The notes: generated from the sequence alone by a model not told the origin. DNA of 64,000 nt from Myxococcales bacterium (GCA_016706225.1 JADJKB010000010.1:62001-126000), one strand, 5' to 3'; positions 8,957-16,734 are shown, counted from the stretch's first letter. Translations and numbers: made by a program.

Positions 8957-10054
8957 ATGGCGTTGGACATGTCGGATTGGCTGGTCTTTTTCCTCGCCGT
9001 GGCGCTTTCCGGCTGCGTCGGCAGCGTGCCCCGCCCCGAACCCCTGGCCCAGGAGCCCCTGACGCCGGAGGACGTGCGGGCAACTCCTCCAATGCGCAAG
9101 CGCGCCACGCGACCGAAGGCTTTGCCCGCGTGTATGCCAAAGGCGCTGGCCCAGCACGGCCGGGTCACGCTGCTGCGTCAACCGTCGCCAAAGACCGTGG
9201 CGTTCTGCATGCGCCCAGAAGATGCCGGCAACGACACCCAAGACACGCCCGATAGTTGTTTCGAGTGGAACCTCGACACGACCGCATTCCGGGTGCTCAA
9301 GCCCGAGGGCCCTGCCGCCGCAGTCATGGACGACGTTGGCTCGCCGCCGCAGCTGAAGATCAGCGCGGAGGCAGTCAGTGTGTGCGACGCCGCGGGAAAA
9401 TGCGCGCCCGTCGTGTCCGCAAAGTTCCTGCCCAAGCCGGAGCAGTACCGGCGCGAGGCCGACGATCGGCTGCTGGCTCGCGCCTCCGACGATGGCGCGC
9501 TGGTGGCGCTCATCCACCAGCGCGACGACCGTGACGGCGAGCTGAACGGACAGATCGAAGTCTGGAACCTGAAAACGAAGCGCAAGGTTCGGCGCTTCAA
9601 GATCACCTCGCAGCGTCACGGGGACCAGATCTCCAGCTTGCGTTTCCTGGGCTCGGTGCTCTTGGTGGAGCAGTGCGACGCTGGGCCGGCGTGCACGGGG
9701 CGTCTGTTCGACGCGACCAGCGGCAAGGCGCTGCTGGAGATCCCGGTGAACTTTTATGGCTCCGAACGGCATGGGCTCGAGGCGGGCAAATGGCTGTTTG
9801 TCGATGGTTGGCTCGAAGGGGTGGCCGTGGTGGACGTGGCCGCTGGGCGCGTGGTCAGCGAGCTGAAGAGCGGACTCAGCGGGCCGCCGGAGGACGCCGG
9901 CCGAGTCCTGCGCACGGCGACGGGGGAGCTGCTGTTCACGTTTTCCGGTGCCGGCGAGGGCGCCGAGCATGCGAACGGCGGCACGCTGGTACGGCTCGAC
10001 GTGACTCAGGGTCGCGTTGCTGCCCGCCTCGACCCGCCCCGCTGTCCCGAGTGA
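8957..10054 (+). CDS. Predicted lipoprotein, beta-propeller-like
   Basis: 365 residues from ATG 8957; an in-frame ATG at 8969 is equally possible. The signal MSDWLVFFLAVALSGCVGS carries lipobox LSGC. The mature part has four or five blocks of WD40/PQQ-like character, such as GQIEVWNLKTKRKVRRFKI and GVAVVDVAAGRVVSELKSG, each with an x-V-x-D/N-L pattern. A six- or seven-bladed propeller is possible but I cannot count blades with certainty. Cys-containing segments occur early in the mature chain. It is divergent from the lipoprotein gene at 8191 and followed at 49 bp by the sulfatase-fold lipoprotein. The ligand or partner is unknown. Confidence 0.75.
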   Translation: MALDMSDWLVFFLAVALSGCVGSVPRPEPLAQEPLTPEDVRATPPMRKRATRPKALPACMPKALAQHGRVTLLRQPSPKTVAFCMRPEDAGNDTQDTPDSCFEWNLDTTAFRVLKPEGPAAAVMDDVGSPPQLKISAEAVSVCDAAGKCAPVVSAKFLPKPEQYRREADDRLLARASDDGALVALIHQRDDRDGELNGQIEVWNLKTKRKVRRFKITSQRHGDQISSLRFLGSVLLVEQCDAGPACTGRLFDATSGKALLEIPVNFYGSERHGLEAGKWLFVDGWLEGVAVVDVAAGRVVSELKSGLSGPPEDAGRVLRTATGELLFTFSGAGEGAEHANGGTLVRLDVTQGRVAARLDPPRCPE

Positions 10055-10068
10055 CGACGCCCCGGAAG

Positions 10069-10097
10069 TTGCCCACTGCGCGAGGGCTGGGTAGGAC
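10069..10097 (+). promoter_or_regulatory. Predicted promoter of the sulfatase-fold lipoprotein gene
   Basis: TTGCCC (10069-10074), a 17-nt spacer and TAGGAC (10092-10097) are followed by exactly 6 nt and then ATG 10104. The predicted transcription start coincides with the start codon, and there is no Shine-Dalgarno sequence. Confidence 0.5.
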
Positions 10098-10103
10098 CGA
10101 GCC

Positions 10104-11495
10104 ATGGAGCTCGACCGCTCTCTCTTGCTCACACTTCCACTCTTGATGTTCGGCTGCGGGCAAGAGGCCCCCACGCCGGTGAACAAGACGGCAAGAGAGC
10201 CCACACCAAAAGCGGCGCTTGCGCCGGAGGCGAAGACCCAGCGGGCAGTCGCGGAGGCAAGACCCGTTGCTCCGAAAAAATCCGCGCGCCGCCCCGGGCC
10301 TCTCAACGTGATCCTGCTGACCGTGGACGCACTGCGCGCGGACATGCCGTGGGCAGGCTACAAGCGCGACATCGCGCCGAACCTGACCCGGTTTGCGAAG
10401 GAGAACGTCGTGTTCGACGCACACCGCGCGCTGAGCAGCTTCACCGCGCAGAGCGTGCCCGCCCTGCTGTCGGGGCGTTACGCCTCCACGCTCTACCGAA
10501 CTGGGTATTTCTTCGCGGGCTACTCGGACTCGAACGAGATGTTCCCGGAGGCGCTGACCGCGAAGGGGATCCGCACCATCGGCGTGCAGTCCCACCTGTA
10601 TTTCAACCGGGGAAAAGGCCTCAATCAAGGTTTCGACGTCTGGGAGATGGTGCCGGGGATCACCTTCAATGAGCGCAGCGACGACCACGTCACGAGCCCC
10701 AAGACCAACGAGCTCTTGATCAAACAGCTGTCCGAGCCAGCCAACGTGAGAGGTCAGTTCTTCGCCTGGACGCACTACACCGATCCACACCATCAGTGGA
10801 TCAAACACGAAGAGTCGCCGGACTTCGGCAACACCGATCGTGATCGTTACGACAACGAGGTCCACTACACCGACCAGCACATCGGAAAGTTCCTCGACTG
10901 GGCGGCGAAACAAGCCTGGTGGGACAAGACAGCGGTGATCATCAGCGCGGACCATGGCGAAGCTTTTGGCGAACACGGCATGATGCAGCACGCTCACGAG
11001 CTGTACGAAGAGCTGGTTCGGGTGCCGCTGCTCGTGCGAGTGCCCGGCGTCGAGCCGCGTCGAATCACGACACCCCACACCCACCTCGACCTCGGGCCGA
11101 CCATCATGGAGCTGATGGGCCAGGAGGCCTTGCCGAGCTTCATGGGCGAGAGCTTGGTGGCCGAGCTCGAAGGCAACCCCGGCCGGGCGAAGCCCATCAC
11201 GCTGGAGCTGAGCGCCGACAACGTTCAGCCGTCACGCCGGGCCGTGGTCAGCGGCGACTGGAAGCTGATCCGATTCGGCGAGAAGAGCGGGCCGGAGAAG
11301 CTGTTCAACCTGCAGGAAGATCCGGGTGAAAAGCAGGATCGCGCCAAGGCCGACCCGGAGAAGCGCGGCGAGCTCAGCGCCCTGCTCGACAGCGAGTTCA
11401 ACAAGCTGCCGCGGGTACGACCTTACGGCGGAATGAAGCTCAAGGGCGGCGGCACGGCGGATGGGCCGCTCAGGCCCGAGCTCGCGTCCCGCTGA
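10104..11495 (+). CDS. Lipoprotein of the sulfatase / alkaline phosphatase superfamily
   Basis: 463 residues. The signal MELDRSLLLTLPLLMFGCGQ has lipobox MFGC (Cys18), followed by a Lys/Pro/Ala linker to about residue 63. The catalytic domain begins LNVILLTVDALRAD (metal ligand Asp75) and continues with PNLTRFAKENVVFD. The late metal motif is SADHGEAFGEHG and the C-terminal part has the usual GDWKLIRF and ELFNLQEDPGE-like signature. The nucleophile region reads SSFTAQSVPALLSG (111-124), so the C/S-x-P-x-R motif needed for formylglycine is absent. Thr114 sits where phosphotransferase-type relatives have their nucleophile. I therefore favour a phosphate- or phosphoglycerol-type hydrolase or transferase over a classical sulfatase. 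It should act at the inner face of the outer membrane or in the periplasm. Confidence 0.85.
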   Translation: MELDRSLLLTLPLLMFGCGQEAPTPVNKTAREPTPKAALAPEAKTQRAVAEARPVAPKKSARRPGPLNVILLTVDALRADMPWAGYKRDIAPNLTRFAKENVVFDAHRALSSFTAQSVPALLSGRYASTLYRTGYFFAGYSDSNEMFPEALTAKGIRTIGVQSHLYFNRGKGLNQGFDVWEMVPGITFNERSDDHVTSPKTNELLIKQLSEPANVRGQFFAWTHYTDPHHQWIKHEESPDFGNTDRDRYDNEVHYTDQHIGKFLDWAAKQAWWDKTAVIISADHGEAFGEHGMMQHAHELYEELVRVPLLVRVPGVEPRRITTPHTHLDLGPTIMELMGQEALPSFMGESLVAELEGNPGRAKPITLELSADNVQPSRRAVVSGDWKLIRFGEKSGPEKLFNLQEDPGEKQDRAKADPEKRGELSALLDSEFNKLPRVRPYGGMKLKGGGTADGPLRPELASR

Positions 11496-11519
11496 CGTCG
11501 GCCCAATGCGCGCTATGCT
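11492..11519 (+). promoter_or_regulatory. Predicted promoter of the SUEL-lectin lipoprotein gene
   Basis: CTGACG (11492-11497), a 16-nt spacer and TATGCT (11514-11519) end 11 nt before ATG 11531. The -35 overlaps the stop codon of the upstream gene. Confidence 0.45.
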
Positions 11520-11530
11520 GACGCCTACGC

Positions 11531-12655
11531 ATGCCTGCTTGGCTCCGCTCGTTTCCCTTCGTTGCGCTCGGGCTCGCGGCCAACTGTAGCGTCGCCGAGC
11601 TCAGCCTCGAGGGCAAAAGCTGCCCCTGCGCCGCTGGCTGGACCTGCGATCCGGCGACTGATCGCTGTGTGATCGGCAAGCCGTCGGTTGGAGGGGCCGC
11701 GGGCGACTCTGGTCTCGGCGGCAGCGGAAGCACGGGCGGAGTCGCCGGCGGCGGCGGCGTCCCGACCGGAGGAGCCGGCGGCGGCACGAAGCTCTGCGAA
11801 GTCGCAGTGGAGGATACCCTCCTGACCCTCACGTGCCCGTCGGGCACGTTCATCGACAGCATCGACTTTGCAAGCTACGCGGACGCTCCGGGGACGTGTG
11901 CCTCACCGGTGAACGGTTCCTGCTTCTCCGGCGTGTCGAAGTCGGTGGTGGAGTGTCATTGCCTGGGCCATGCGTCGTGCAGCATCGACGCCGACAATGC
12001 CCACTTCGGCGATCCGTGTTTCCAGATCGAAAAGTCTTTGCTGGTCCAGGCGACCTGCCGCGACATCACCGATGCGAGCGCCGGCGGCAGCGGAGGCACG
12101 TGTGGGATCTCGACCGGGGGCACCGGCGGTGTCGTGATCGGCGGTGGTGCCGGCGGCACGACCTCTGGCGGCGGTGCCGGCGGGACGACCTCCGGTGGTG
12201 CCGGCGGGACGACCTCCGGTGGCTCTGGCGGGACGACCTCCGGCGGTGGCTCTGGCGGGACGACCTCCGGCGGTGGCTCTGGCGGGACGACCTCCGGCGG
12301 CGGCTCTGGCGGCACGACCTCCGGCGGTGGAACCAGCGGCACCGCAGGCGCTGATTGCGGCGGAATCTTCTGCACCGGCAACACCTTGTGCTGCGCCGCC
12401 AGCACTTTTTCCTGCACTTCCCCGGCGTCAGCCTGCGCGGGCGCGCGGGTGGAGTGCGATGGCCCCGAGGACTGCTCCGTGGGTCAGGTCTGTTGCGCGA
12501 CCCTGAGCGAGTCCGTAATTACCAGCCTGGCCTGTTCGCCCTCCAACAAATGCACGCCTGATCGCATCGTCTGCGGTGCCGACTCTTCGAGCTGCACTGG
12601 CGGGCTCACGTGCCAGACCAGCAGCGTGCCACCGTACAAGATCTGCGCGCCCTAG
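11531..12655 (+). CDS. Cys-rich surface protein with SUEL-type (galactose/rhamnose-binding) lectin domain
   Basis: 374 residues. The N-terminal signal MPAWLRSFPFVALGLAANC could be a non-canonical lipobox (AANC, Cys19). A short Cys-rich module with CPCAAGWTCD follows, then a Gly-rich linker. Residues 88-177 match the SUEL/Gal-lectin fold: paired CEVAVE and LTCPSG strands, GTFIDSIDFASYA, the late CSIDADNAHFGDPC, and a closing LLVQATC. FGDPC and the final V-x-x-x-C are family hallmarks. Residues 208-267 are seven GGTTSGG-type repeats. The last 100 residues hold about 16 Cys in a compact module (CDGPEDCSVGQVCC). The domain usually binds L-rhamnose or D-galactose in animal egg lectins and latrophilins; here a glycan-binding surface role is inferred. 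It converges on imuB. Confidence 0.8.
   Translation: MPAWLRSFPFVALGLAANCSVAELSLEGKSCPCAAGWTCDPATDRCVIGKPSVGGAAGDSGLGGSGSTGGVAGGGGVPTGGAGGGTKLCEVAVEDTLLTLTCPSGTFIDSIDFASYADAPGTCASPVNGSCFSGVSKSVVECHCLGHASCSIDADNAHFGDPCFQIEKSLLVQATCRDITDASAGGSGGTCGISTGGTGGVVIGGGAGGTTSGGGAGGTTSGGAGGTTSGGSGGTTSGGGSGGTTSGGGSGGTTSGGGSGGTTSGGGTSGTAGADCGGIFCTGNTLCCAASTFSCTSPASACAGARVECDGPEDCSVGQVCCATLSESVITSLACSPSNKCTPDRIVCGADSSSCTGGLTCQTSSVPPYKICAP
12152..12331 (+). repeat. In-frame tandem repeat coding for GGTTSGG units
   Basis: Seven units of 24 or 27 bp (27, 24, 24, 27, 27, 27, 24), each built on GGCGGSACGACCTCYGG, encode a flexible Gly/Thr/Ser linker between the lectin domain and the C-terminal Cys-rich module. 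Unit length changes keep the reading frame, so repeat number can vary by recombination or slippage without breaking the protein. Confidence 0.9.
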
Positions 12656-12668
12656 GCTCGACCCGAGC
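12656..12668. terminator. Short inverted repeat at the convergent lectin/imuB junction
   Basis: GCTCG-ACC-CGAGC forms a perfect 5-bp stem directly after the TAG stop of the lectin gene and 11 bp before the end of imuB. There is no U-tract, so any terminator role would need Rho or be structural. Confidence 0.35.
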
Positions 12669-12679
12669 AGTCTTCGACA

Positions 12680-14359
12680 TCAATCTGCCGCCGCCTGCAA
12701 ATACCGTTTCCCACTCTCGCGATCGACGTACACCAACACCTCGAGCCCACCCTCGATACCTGCGAGCCAGAGCCTGAGGTAATCGCGCGTGATGGGCACG
12801 CCGGTCCACCACTCGACCGACTCGAGCCGCTCGACGAACCCGATACGCTCGATGGTGTACAGGCGATGCTCGAGCCGCAGCGTCACGCCGAGCCGCAGCG
12901 CAACCTCGAGCGCGATGGGCTCGGGCAAGAGCCGCGTCGGGGCATCGAGACGCGACGCCGTGATCGGTCGCAACCTGCGCACGGGTAGCGGCTCCCGTTT
13001 CGCCTTCTTCACACGCCCGAGTCTCGGCTCCTCGAGCGCAGCGACAAGCTCACTCTGAAGCTCGGGCCGGTGAGAATCGTGGAGCCGGAGCACGCCCACG
13101 CGCTCTCTGCCGATGTCGGCCACCAACTCCGCCAGCACCACGGGCAGCGACTCGAGGCCTTTTTGCCCGGTAACTCCCGCTGAAACCCGGGACAGCTCCA
13201 GCTGGTGCCCCAGCGCGCGGATGAGCGCGGGTACCTCCAGCCGCAGCCCCAGGCTCGGCGCATCGAGCCGAGTCCGCTCCAGACGCGCGACGATCACACG
13301 CCGGATCTCCTCCTTTCGCCACAGCGGCGAAGCCAGCTCGAACACCAGCTCTTTCTCGTTGGCACTGCCTCGATGCCGAGCGATCGCACGATCGTGCTCG
13401 ACGATCAGCACGAGCTTTTGTGCGGCCTCTCCCCGACCAGCCAGGCGTGCCGAGACGCGTTGTGCGAGTCCACTGAGCACGAAGAGCAGCGGCTCGATCC
13501 CCGAGACCGGCTCGTCCCACTCGCTCTTTTCCGAGAGCAAGCTCGGGGGTTGATAACGGACGAGCGGCGCATCGTCCTTGCCCTCCGCCAAATCGAGCGC
13601 ACGATCGGCGTGTTCTCCCAGACGGGCAGCTGCAGCCGCTCTCGGGAGTTTCGCAAGCTCCCCCAAGCTGAGCACCCCAAGACGCGCGAGCCAGGCCACT
13701 TGCTCGGGAGCGATGGGCAGCGCCGTGATGGGCAACAGCGCCATTGCCTCCGAGGTGCGTTCTTTGGGGATCACCACCACACCCTCGCCCCCCTGCCCGC
13801 GCCCACTGCCCCAACGCGCGAGGGCCTGCGCTAACCGCGGTCCGCCGGCGACGGCCACCCGCACCAGGTGTCCGAGCGCCCGGATCCGACTCGCTAGCTC
13901 CGTCGCGAGGGCCTCCTCCCCACCAAAGAGGTGCGCCGCCCCGCTCACGTCGACCCAGACGGTGTCCGGCGACTCGAAGGACACCGTGGCGCCAAAACCG
14001 AGCGCAGCCTCCGCCATTCGGCCCAGTGCAGCCTGCAAATCCGTATGTTTCAGCTCTTCGACCTGCAGTCGCCCGAGGAGCACACAGGCCTCCGCGATGC
14101 TCTGTCCCGGGCGCACGCCAAAGCGGCGAGCCTCGCGGCTCACGGCATCGAGCAAGGCCGTGGCTTTGATCGGAGTCTCGCTCGTTGCCCCCGACGTCTG
14201 CTCCACCAGCACCACGGCAAACGCTGGCAGCTCGAGCCGAGCTTCGTTTGTAGCCTTCACCCCTCGCGCAACACTCAACGACTCCGCAGCCAGCTCGGTC
14301 AAGAGCTCGGGGAGCACCACCGCGGCGATGCGGCGCTCGGTGTCCCTCGTGTCAGGCAT
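12680..14359 (-). CDS. imuB: ImuB-like Y-family polymerase homologue
   Basis: 559 residues, close to the usual 500-550. The N-terminal half has the Y-family palm layout, but the catalytic acidic motifs are missing: the first reads AAVVLPELLTELA instead of the usual D-x-D-x-F-F, and the second reads VWVDVSGAAHLFGG instead of S-x-D-E. This is the known pattern of ImuB, which acts as a clamp-binding hub and not as a polymerase. The C-terminus ends in the typical RDYLRLWLAGIEGGLEVLVY block. Its ATG overlaps the imuA stop by 8 nt, which indicates translational coupling. It should recruit DnaE2 (encoded at 4906-8133) to the sliding clamp during damage tolerance. Confidence 0.88.
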   Translation of the reverse strand: MPDTRDTERRIAAVVLPELLTELAAESLSVARGVKATNEARLELPAFAVVLVEQTSGATSETPIKATALLDAVSREARRFGVRPGQSIAEACVLLGRLQVEELKHTDLQAALGRMAEAALGFGATVSFESPDTVWVDVSGAAHLFGGEEALATELASRIRALGHLVRVAVAGGPRLAQALARWGSGRGQGGEGVVVIPKERTSEAMALLPITALPIAPEQVAWLARLGVLSLGELAKLPRAAAAARLGEHADRALDLAEGKDDAPLVRYQPPSLLSEKSEWDEPVSGIEPLLFVLSGLAQRVSARLAGRGEAAQKLVLIVEHDRAIARHRGSANEKELVFELASPLWRKEEIRRVIVARLERTRLDAPSLGLRLEVPALIRALGHQLELSRVSAGVTGQKGLESLPVVLAELVADIGRERVGVLRLHDSHRPELQSELVAALEEPRLGRVKKAKREPLPVRRLRPITASRLDAPTRLLPEPIALEVALRLGVTLRLEHRLYTIERIGFVERLESVEWWTGVPITRDYLRLWLAGIEGGLEVLVYVDRESGKRYLQAAAD

Positions 14360-15047
14360 CGTTCGCGGCTCGCACGCGCGGTCCCGCTTCGGGCTCTCCC
14401 TTCACCAAAGGCCGGGGCCCCGCACGTCCCCAGGCCAAGGTGTGCGGCGACGAAATACGTCCCAGTTTGTCCTTCGCCACGCGCACCTGGAGCTCGTGTT
14501 CGCTGGGTCGTGAGAGCTCGATGCGCTGGGCAACCGGCAGCGGCAACGGGCGAGCAGCGCCAGCGTCCGTGATCAGAACCACACTCGACGTCGTGCCTTC
14601 CACTGCCATCGAGAGACGACGCACGATGCGCGGCCAGGTCCCGAGCGGAACGTCCAGAGGACGTCCGGGTGCTCCCATCGTGTCGATGATGACGAGGGCG
14701 AACGCTCGTGACTCCACGATGCGCAGGCTGACGCGGCTGAGCGCTTCGCGTGGGGGGCGGACCACGAGCAGCCGATCGAGCTGGACACCGGCCTCGACGA
14801 CACCCGGAGCAAAGAGCGAGCACGACGGATCCACGAAGGCACACCACGCCGTATCCCCTCCCCGCTCACGCCCCTCGGCCTGAGCGGCGCGACAGGCCGA
14901 GAGTGCGATGCGCGTCGCCCCCGCCAGAGCGCCGCTCACCGAGAGCTCCACCACGGCCCCCCGCCCGAGCCCCCGGTCCGGCAAACAAGCGTCCAGCTCT
15001 TCGATGCCCAGGGCCAAACCGAGGGTCGGCGTCTCGGCAAAGCCCAA
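14352..15047 (-). CDS. imuA: ImuA-like RecA-fold protein (N-terminus uncertain)
   Basis: From TTG 15047 the frame gives 231 residues. LALGIEELDACLPDRGLGRGAVVELSV matches the RecA-like start of ImuA (T-G-x-x-x-L-D-x-x-L-P-x-G-G-x-P-x-G). No Shine-Dalgarno precedes the TTG and the protein starts unusually close to the conserved block. In another frame, ATG 15106 opens MALPQHVLDRLPAALVRGG, the kind of helical N-terminus ImuA proteins have, but it fuses to the main frame only if one G is added to the G5 run at 15051-15055. The protein should act with ImuB and DnaE2. It may be a real frameshift, a sequence error, or a genuinely short ImuA. Confidence 0.82.
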   Translation of the reverse strand: MGFAETPTLGLALGIEELDACLPDRGLGRGAVVELSVSGALAGATRIALSACRAAQAEGRERGGDTAWCAFVDPSCSLFAPGVVEAGVQLDRLLVVRPPREALSRVSLRIVESRAFALVIIDTMGAPGRPLDVPLGTWPRIVRRLSMAVEGTTSSVVLITDAGAARPLPLPVAQRIELSRPSEHELQVRVAKDKLGRISSPHTLAWGRAGPRPLVKGEPEAGPRVRAANDA

Positions 15048-15115
15048 ATACCCCCGCGGACGAGCGCCGCGGGCAGCCGATCGAGAACGTGTTGCGGGAG
15101 GGCCATCGCCGGTGT

Positions 15116-15132
15116 ACTGAACATACTCCCAG
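15116..15132 (-). promoter_or_regulatory. LexA-box-like operator of imuA-imuB
   Basis: The plus strand reads ACTGAACATACTCCCAG, which shares ACTGAACAnACTnnCAG with the dnaE2 element. On the gene strand it is CTGGGAGTATGTTCAGT, matching about 13 of 17 positions of the recalled Myxococcus LexA consensus. It lies 9 bp upstream of ATG 15106 and 68 bp upstream of TTG 15047. TATGTT inside it could be a -10. Confidence 0.6.
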
Positions 15133-15215
15133 CTATCGGAAGCGCAACTCTCCCTGGACAGGAAATGTCCGCCCTTCTCGTGGGCTGCCCAGGGACTATC
15201 CTCTCGGCCAGCGTG

Positions 15216-15794
15216 ATGTCCCGACAGCTCCTGCTCGCCCTGTTTGCCTCGACCGCTTTTGGTTGTGGTGCTCAGCCCCTCGAACCGATGACGCCACCTG
15301 CGGGCGGTGGACCCACACCCACTCAGGCGGGCACCGACGCCGCCAACAAAGGCGGCGTCTGGTCCGAGTGTTACGCCACGTTCTCACCGAGCGGCGCGCC
15401 GAAGGAAGATCTCGCGAGGCTGACCCGTTCGTGCGGCGCGACCGGGGGCATGCAAGCCGTGACCGCCGTGCAAACCGCGGAGCAGAGTGAGAAAGATCCG
15501 GCCGATCGCTACACCTTCTACGTCCCGAACTCGGGGGCGTGTTACCGCGTCTACGCCGTCGGCGACCGCAACGTCAGCGATCTCGACGTGCTGCTACGCG
15601 GACCTGACGGCGCGGATGTGACGGGCGACGTCAGCCATGACGCCTTCCCCGTCACTCCGCCGAGCGGCCCCATCTGCTTCGACGTGCCGGGCCTCTACAT
15701 GCTCGAAGTCAGTGTGTTCCGCGGCTCCGGACGCTACGCGCTGCAAGTCTGGGGCAACGCCTCGGGGCTGGGGAAGCTGGCACCCAAACCCTGA
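15216..15794 (+). CDS. Predicted lipoprotein, unknown function
   Basis: 192 residues from ATG 15216; GTG 15213 is adjacent and also possible. The signal MSRQLLLALFASTAFGCGAQ has lipobox AFGC (Cys17). After a Pro/Thr/Gly linker the mature domain contains ECYATFSP, RYTFYVPNSGACYRVYAVGD, DLDVLLRGPDG and PICFDVPGLYMLEVSVFRGSGRYALQVWG. This looks like a small all-beta domain resembling the pre-peptidase C-terminal type, with four cysteines that could pair. No closer assignment is possible. TATCCT at 15197-15202 is a candidate -10, 13 nt before the ATG. larE follows 38 bp downstream. Confidence 0.75.
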   Translation: MSRQLLLALFASTAFGCGAQPLEPMTPPAGGGPTPTQAGTDAANKGGVWSECYATFSPSGAPKEDLARLTRSCGATGGMQAVTAVQTAEQSEKDPADRYTFYVPNSGACYRVYAVGDRNVSDLDVLLRGPDGADVTGDVSHDAFPVTPPSGPICFDVPGLYMLEVSVFRGSGRYALQVWGNASGLGKLAPKP

Positions 15795-15832
15795 GACCTG
15801 GCGGTCGACCGCCAGAGTGTTATGTCTGACCT

Positions 15833-16672
15833 GTGATGCCGGCCGAATCCGCTGCCCAAAAGCTCGATCGTTTGCGGTCGAGAGTGCGCGAGCTCGGTTC
15901 GGTCTTGGTCTGTTATTCCGGCGGCTTGGATAGCGCGCTGGTGTTGGCGGTGGCGAGCGCGGAGCTGGGTGACCGCGCCATCGGCATGACCGCGGTGAGC
16001 GCGAGCCTGCCCGAGGGTGAGCGCCTCGACGCCGAGCGGATCGCCAAGAAGCTCGGCGCGCTGCACCGCTTCGTTGCATCGAACGAGATCGTACGACCCG
16101 GTTACGTCGAGAACGCGCCCGATCGTTGTTTCCACTGCAAGACCGAGCTGTATGAAATAGCGGAGTCGAAGCGCCGCGAGTGGGGACTCGACCACGTCGT
16201 CAACGGGACCAACCTGGACGACCTCGGCGACTATCGACCTGGGCTCGAGGCGGCGAAGAACGCCACGGTCAAGAGCCCACTGGTCGAGGTCGGTCTTCAC
16301 AAGTCCGAGGTGCGAGAGGCGGCGCGACTGTTTGGCATGGACGTATGGGACAAGCCGGCCTCCGCCTGTTTGTCGAGCCGCATCCCGTACGGCACGAGCG
16401 TGACGGTAGAACGCCTGGCGCAGATCGGCGGACTGGAGGCCGCGCTCAAGGAGCTCGGGTTTCGCCAGCTGAGGGTGCGCTGGCACGACAAGATTGCGCG
16501 CATCGAGATCGACCTCGGCGAGCTCGAACGCCTGTTCGCGAGCGGGGTCCGCGAGGAAGTCGTACGCCTCGGCAAGAGCCACGGCTTCAGCTACGTGACC
16601 GTGGACCTCGGGGGATACCGTCAGGGCTCTCACAACGAGGTTCTGGTCGGACGCTCGCTGAAGCTGGTCTGA
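15833..16672 (+). CDS. larE: LarE-type sulfur transferase (PP-loop ATPase), three-cysteine form
   Basis: 279 residues from GTG 15833, or 278 from ATG 15836; TATGTC ends 6 nt before the GTG. The PP-loop SGGLDS lies at 29-34. CFHCK gives Cys99 and Cys102, and ASACLSSRIPYG gives Cys179. LarE supplies sulfur for the nickel-pincer cofactor of lactate racemase. One form sacrifices a single Cys equivalent to Cys179; another form, described from Thermotoga as I recall, uses three Cys to hold a [4Fe-4S] cluster. The CxxC plus late Cys seen here matches the latter. No larA, larB or larC is nearby, so the physiological acceptor is open. Confidence 0.88.
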   Translation: MMPAESAAQKLDRLRSRVRELGSVLVCYSGGLDSALVLAVASAELGDRAIGMTAVSASLPEGERLDAERIAKKLGALHRFVASNEIVRPGYVENAPDRCFHCKTELYEIAESKRREWGLDHVVNGTNLDDLGDYRPGLEAAKNATVKSPLVEVGLHKSEVREAARLFGMDVWDKPASACLSSRIPYGTSVTVERLAQIGGLEAALKELGFRQLRVRWHDKIARIEIDLGELERLFASGVREEVVRLGKSHGFSYVTVDLGGYRQGSHNEVLVGRSLKLV

Positions 16673-16734
16673 ACGCTCAGAAATCCGTGCGCTCCTCTGG
16701 CTAGAAGGGCCGGACCCCGTGGTATCGTCGGCCC

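Noticed and set aside
12152..12331. Regular repeats that might suggest a CRISPR array
   Set aside because: Units are contiguous, in frame, without unique spacers, and encode a Gly/Thr/Ser linker.
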